Source: Candidatus Poribacteria bacterium (GTDB taxonomy: Bacteria > Poribacteria > WGA-4E > GCA-2687025). Taken from it: a stretch of 33,466 nucleotides of DNA. Both the position numbers and the translations under genes were made by a program. The stretch spans positions 1-33,466 of the forward strand of contig VGLH01000036.1 of NCBI GenBank assembly GCA_016866785.1, read 5' to 3'. This document shows positions 31,517 through 33,466 of the stretch, in pieces. The notes under the pieces were generated by a model. The model did no database searches. It worked only from the letters and a program-made list of their open reading frames with translations, and was not told the DNA's origin. Numbering within the stretch: the stretch's first letter is position 1; the number at the start of each line of letters is the position of its first letter.

Positions 31517-32458
31517 ATGAAGTTCCTGGTGTTCCCGGCGGTCGATGATCGGACGCTCGCTGCCCTGCAGGCAGCCGCGCCGGACGCCATCATCGCCAAC
31601 GTGCGTACCGAGAGGGAGGCGGTCGAAGCGATCCGCAACGCCGACGGCATGTACGGGAACCTGACGCCGCGCCTGCTGGAGGCGGCGACGCGCCTGCGCT
31701 GGGTTCAGACGCCCATCGCCGGGCTCGAACACTACATGTTCCCAGCGCTCGCCGCGAGCGACGTGACGCTGACGAACATGCGGGGCATCTACAGCGATGC
31801 CATCGCGGATCAGGCGATGGGCTACGTCCTCATGTTCGCTCGCGGGCTCCACGTCTACGTGAGGAGGCAACTCAGGTCGGAGTGGCGTGGTGGCGTGCCG
31901 GTCGTTCCGCTCGCTGGAGCGACGATGGGCGTTGTCGGACTTGGGGGCATCGGAACCGAGGTCGCGCGTCGGGCGTCGGCATGTCAGATGCGCGTCGTCG
32001 CGACGAACGCTGTGCCCGTCGAGAAGCCCGATTTCGTCGATCAGCTATGGGACTCGTCGGGTCTGGACGAACTGCTCGCCGCGTCGGATTTCATCGTGAG
32101 CTGCGTGCCCCATACGCCCGACACGGTTCGGCTCTTCGACGCGGATCGGATCGCGCGGATGAAGCGGAGCGCGTTCCTCATCAACATCTCGCGGGGCGTC
32201 GTCGTGGACCTGGCGGCGCTCACGGAAGCGCTCACGGCGGGAACCATCGCGGGAGTAGCACTGGATGTCTTCGAGACGGAGCCGTTGCCGCCGGACCATC
32301 CGCTCTGGTCGATGGAGAACGCCATCCTCACGCCACACGTCGCCGGTGCGGACCCTGGCGTGGGCGGACGGCGACTTGCGGTCGTGTGCGAGAACTTGCG
32401 TCGCTTCGTGTCCGGGGAGTCGCTGACCAACGTTGTCGACAAGCGGCGGTGGTGCTAG
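31517..32458 (+). CDS. D-isomer-specific 2-hydroxyacid dehydrogenase
   Basis: A 313-residue NAD(P)-dependent dehydrogenase, predicted to interconvert a 2-keto acid and a D-2-hydroxy acid. The dinucleotide motif GLGGIG is at 141-146. The catalytic set is R226 (ISRGVVVD), E255 (DVFETEPLP) and H274 (LTPHVAG). It is typical in length. ATG 31517 is preceded by GGAGG at 31507-31511 with 5 bp spacing. In this cluster it could reduce a keto acid derived from sugar-acid dehydration, for example with the enolase-superfamily enzyme. Its stop shares CTAG with the convergent partial gene. Confidence 0.9.
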   Translation: MKFLVFPAVDDRTLAALQAAAPDAIIANVRTEREAVEAIRNADGMYGNLTPRLLEAATRLRWVQTPIAGLEHYMFPALAASDVTLTNMRGIYSDAIADQAMGYVLMFARGLHVYVRRQLRSEWRGGVPVVPLAGATMGVVGLGGIGTEVARRASACQMRVVATNAVPVEKPDFVDQLWDSSGLDELLAASDFIVSCVPHTPDTVRLFDADRIARMKRSAFLINISRGVVVDLAALTEALTAGTIAGVALDVFETEPLPPDHPLWSMENAILTPHVAGADPGVGGRRLAVVCENLRRFVSGESLTNVVDKRRWC

Positions 32459-33465
32459 TCGAGGGTCACGATCACATCGGTTCTGCCTACCGCCAAGTCG
32501 AACGCGAGGGCGGTCGTTGAGCCTTCCGCCAAGTAGGATCCCGCCCTGAACGCCTGCCGCGTGCCGGCTGAGCGCAGGTCGGAGCCGTCCACGCGGACGC
32601 GCCTCGCGGGAGCGTCGACCGAGAGCGTGAAGTCCGGCGTCGGGAACGCCGTCTCGATCGTCACGACAACCTCTCCACCAGAGGCTCCTTCAGCGACCGA
32701 CACGTTCGAGAGCTCGCGCGCCATCCAGTAGTGACCGATCTCGCTGTTCTTCATCCACAGCGTGCGCGTGCCGTCGGGGTCGTAGGCGTCGAGTCGGCGC
32801 TTCACGTCACGGAGCACTCCGAACCCAACCTGATCGTTCACGTAGAAGCAGGGCCAATGCCCGACCAGCACGCAGGGAGCTCCTGCTTCGAGGACTTCCG
32901 GCAGCCTGCCGCCGCGTAAGTCTTCCGTGATGAACCTGTCTGCGCTCGCCTCGTCGAACCCCGTCGCGCCGAACCAATCGCCTGCGCAGCCGACGATGCT
33001 GGCGACCGCCGTGCCCGCTGACTTGTCGGCATACCAGATGGGAACCGTCGGCATCTCCTTGTCGACCATGTGCAGGAAGTAGAATGGGCGATCGATCCCG
33101 TTGACCCGGCGCGCGCCGTCCAGCACAGCCTTCGCGTGGACGTCTTCCTTGCGCTTGGCGAACGCGCCGGGACTCGTCACGCCCTCGCAGACGATGCCGG
33201 CGTTCCTGAGAAGCTGCATCGCCGTCTCGACGTAACGCGGAAGCAGCTCTGCTGGCGGATCGACCCACTCTCCCTGCTCCCACTCCTCGGTGAGCTGCCA
33301 AGTATCCAGATCGACGACATGCGTGTGGGTGATCATCTCCGGCGTTAGGTCGAAGTGTGGCTGGATGACGTCACGGGCAACCCGTATCCACTCGGAAAGC
33401 TCCCGCTCCGGGAACCCGACGAACGTCTGGTCGATCCGCCCGACGCCTGCCGGGAACGGGATCAT
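32455..33465 (-). CDS. Partial protein, possibly deacetylase-like fold, cut by the window edge
   Basis: At least 336 residues ending at 32455, continuing beyond the right edge; the Met at 33465 may be internal. I do not recognise the family. The middle has EGVTSPGAFAKRKEDVHA and MITHTHVVDLDTWQL, which faintly recall NodB-type or polysaccharide-deacetylase-fold proteins, and the last 100 residues are beta-rich, resembling a carbohydrate- or jelly-roll-like domain. No signal peptide can be judged. It is convergent with the 2-hydroxyacid dehydrogenase and shares the 4 bp CTAG. Confidence 0.6.
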   Translation of the reverse strand: MIPFPAGVGRIDQTFVGFPERELSEWIRVARDVIQPHFDLTPEMITHTHVVDLDTWQLTEEWEQGEWVDPPAELLPRYVETAMQLLRNAGIVCEGVTSPGAFAKRKEDVHAKAVLDGARRVNGIDRPFYFLHMVDKEMPTVPIWYADKSAGTAVASIVGCAGDWFGATGFDEASADRFITEDLRGGRLPEVLEAGAPCVLVGHWPCFYVNDQVGFGVLRDVKRRLDAYDPDGTRTLWMKNSEIGHYWMARELSNVSVAEGASGGEVVVTIETAFPTPDFTLSVDAPARRVRVDGSDLRSAGTRQAFRAGSYLAEGSTTALAFDLAVGRTDVIVTLD

Positions 33466-33466
33466 G

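Noticed and set aside
1-33466. CRISPR array, tRNA, rRNA or riboswitch
   Set aside because: No regularly spaced repeats, cloverleaf patterns, rRNA sequence or recognisable riboswitch core was found by eye on either strand.

Overview
This is a GC-rich bacterial window with short intergenic gaps and a strand switch every one to six genes. No rRNA, tRNA or CRISPR array was seen. The gene mix is Gfo/Idh/MocA oxidoreductases, non-canonical uroporphyrinogen-decarboxylase-like proteins, ThuA, DUF1080, a GH42-type glycosidase, an enolase-superfamily acid-sugar dehydratase, a DUF6785-type membrane protein, a TolB-like propeller and a lipoprotein c-type cytochrome. That mix is typical of Poribacteria, Latescibacterota and Planctomycetota-like lineages. 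A Poribacteria-like genome is my best guess, but no marker gene fixes it.

Layout. 209-7562 (+): Gfo/Idh/MocA oxidoreductase, class I/II aminotransferase, TPR protein, UlaG-like metallo-beta-lactamase-fold hydrolase, acidic amino acid/cation symporter with a large inserted domain, and a membrane-anchored tandem VWA protein. 7570-8577 (-): second Gfo/Idh/MocA protein. 8838-10371 (+): NodB-type deacetylase overlapping a SAM methyltransferase. 10451-13925 (-): TIM-barrel glycosidase-like protein coupled to an aldo/keto reductase, then a beta-propeller. 14070-17249: alternating single genes panD (+), a pentahaem cytochrome (-), a small WGR-domain protein (+) and a CoA-disulfide-reductase-like flavoprotein (-). 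17401-18465 (+): UroD-like protein followed by a terminator. 18543-22785 (-): in transcription order, a second UroD-like gene, a hicBA toxin-antitoxin pair, a chimeric gene relic, a dihaem lipoprotein and ThuA. 22998-25195 (+): DegT-family aminotransferase coupled to a deacetylase-like gene with an in-frame TGA. 25202-28333 (-): DUF6785-like membrane protein and enolase-superfamily dehydratase. 28481-32458 (+): GH42-like glycosidase, DUF1080 protein, 2-hydroxyacid dehydrogenase. 32455 to the right edge (-): partial unrecognised protein.

Taken together, most genes fit uptake and catabolism of sugars, sugar acids and modified glycans, with cell-surface polysaccharide modification. The most unusual signals are: a 128-residue WGR protein with two beta-clamp-binding pentapeptides; a 264-bp near-identical direct duplication of a UroD 3' end that flanks hicBA and is fused to the start of an aminotransferase-like sequence; a roughly 130-residue insertion in the 3-4 loop of the glutamate-type symporter; a deacetylase frame interrupted by one TGA at the NodB motif-3 position; and a recurrent (T/G)TGC-N17-TAnnnT promoter pattern.
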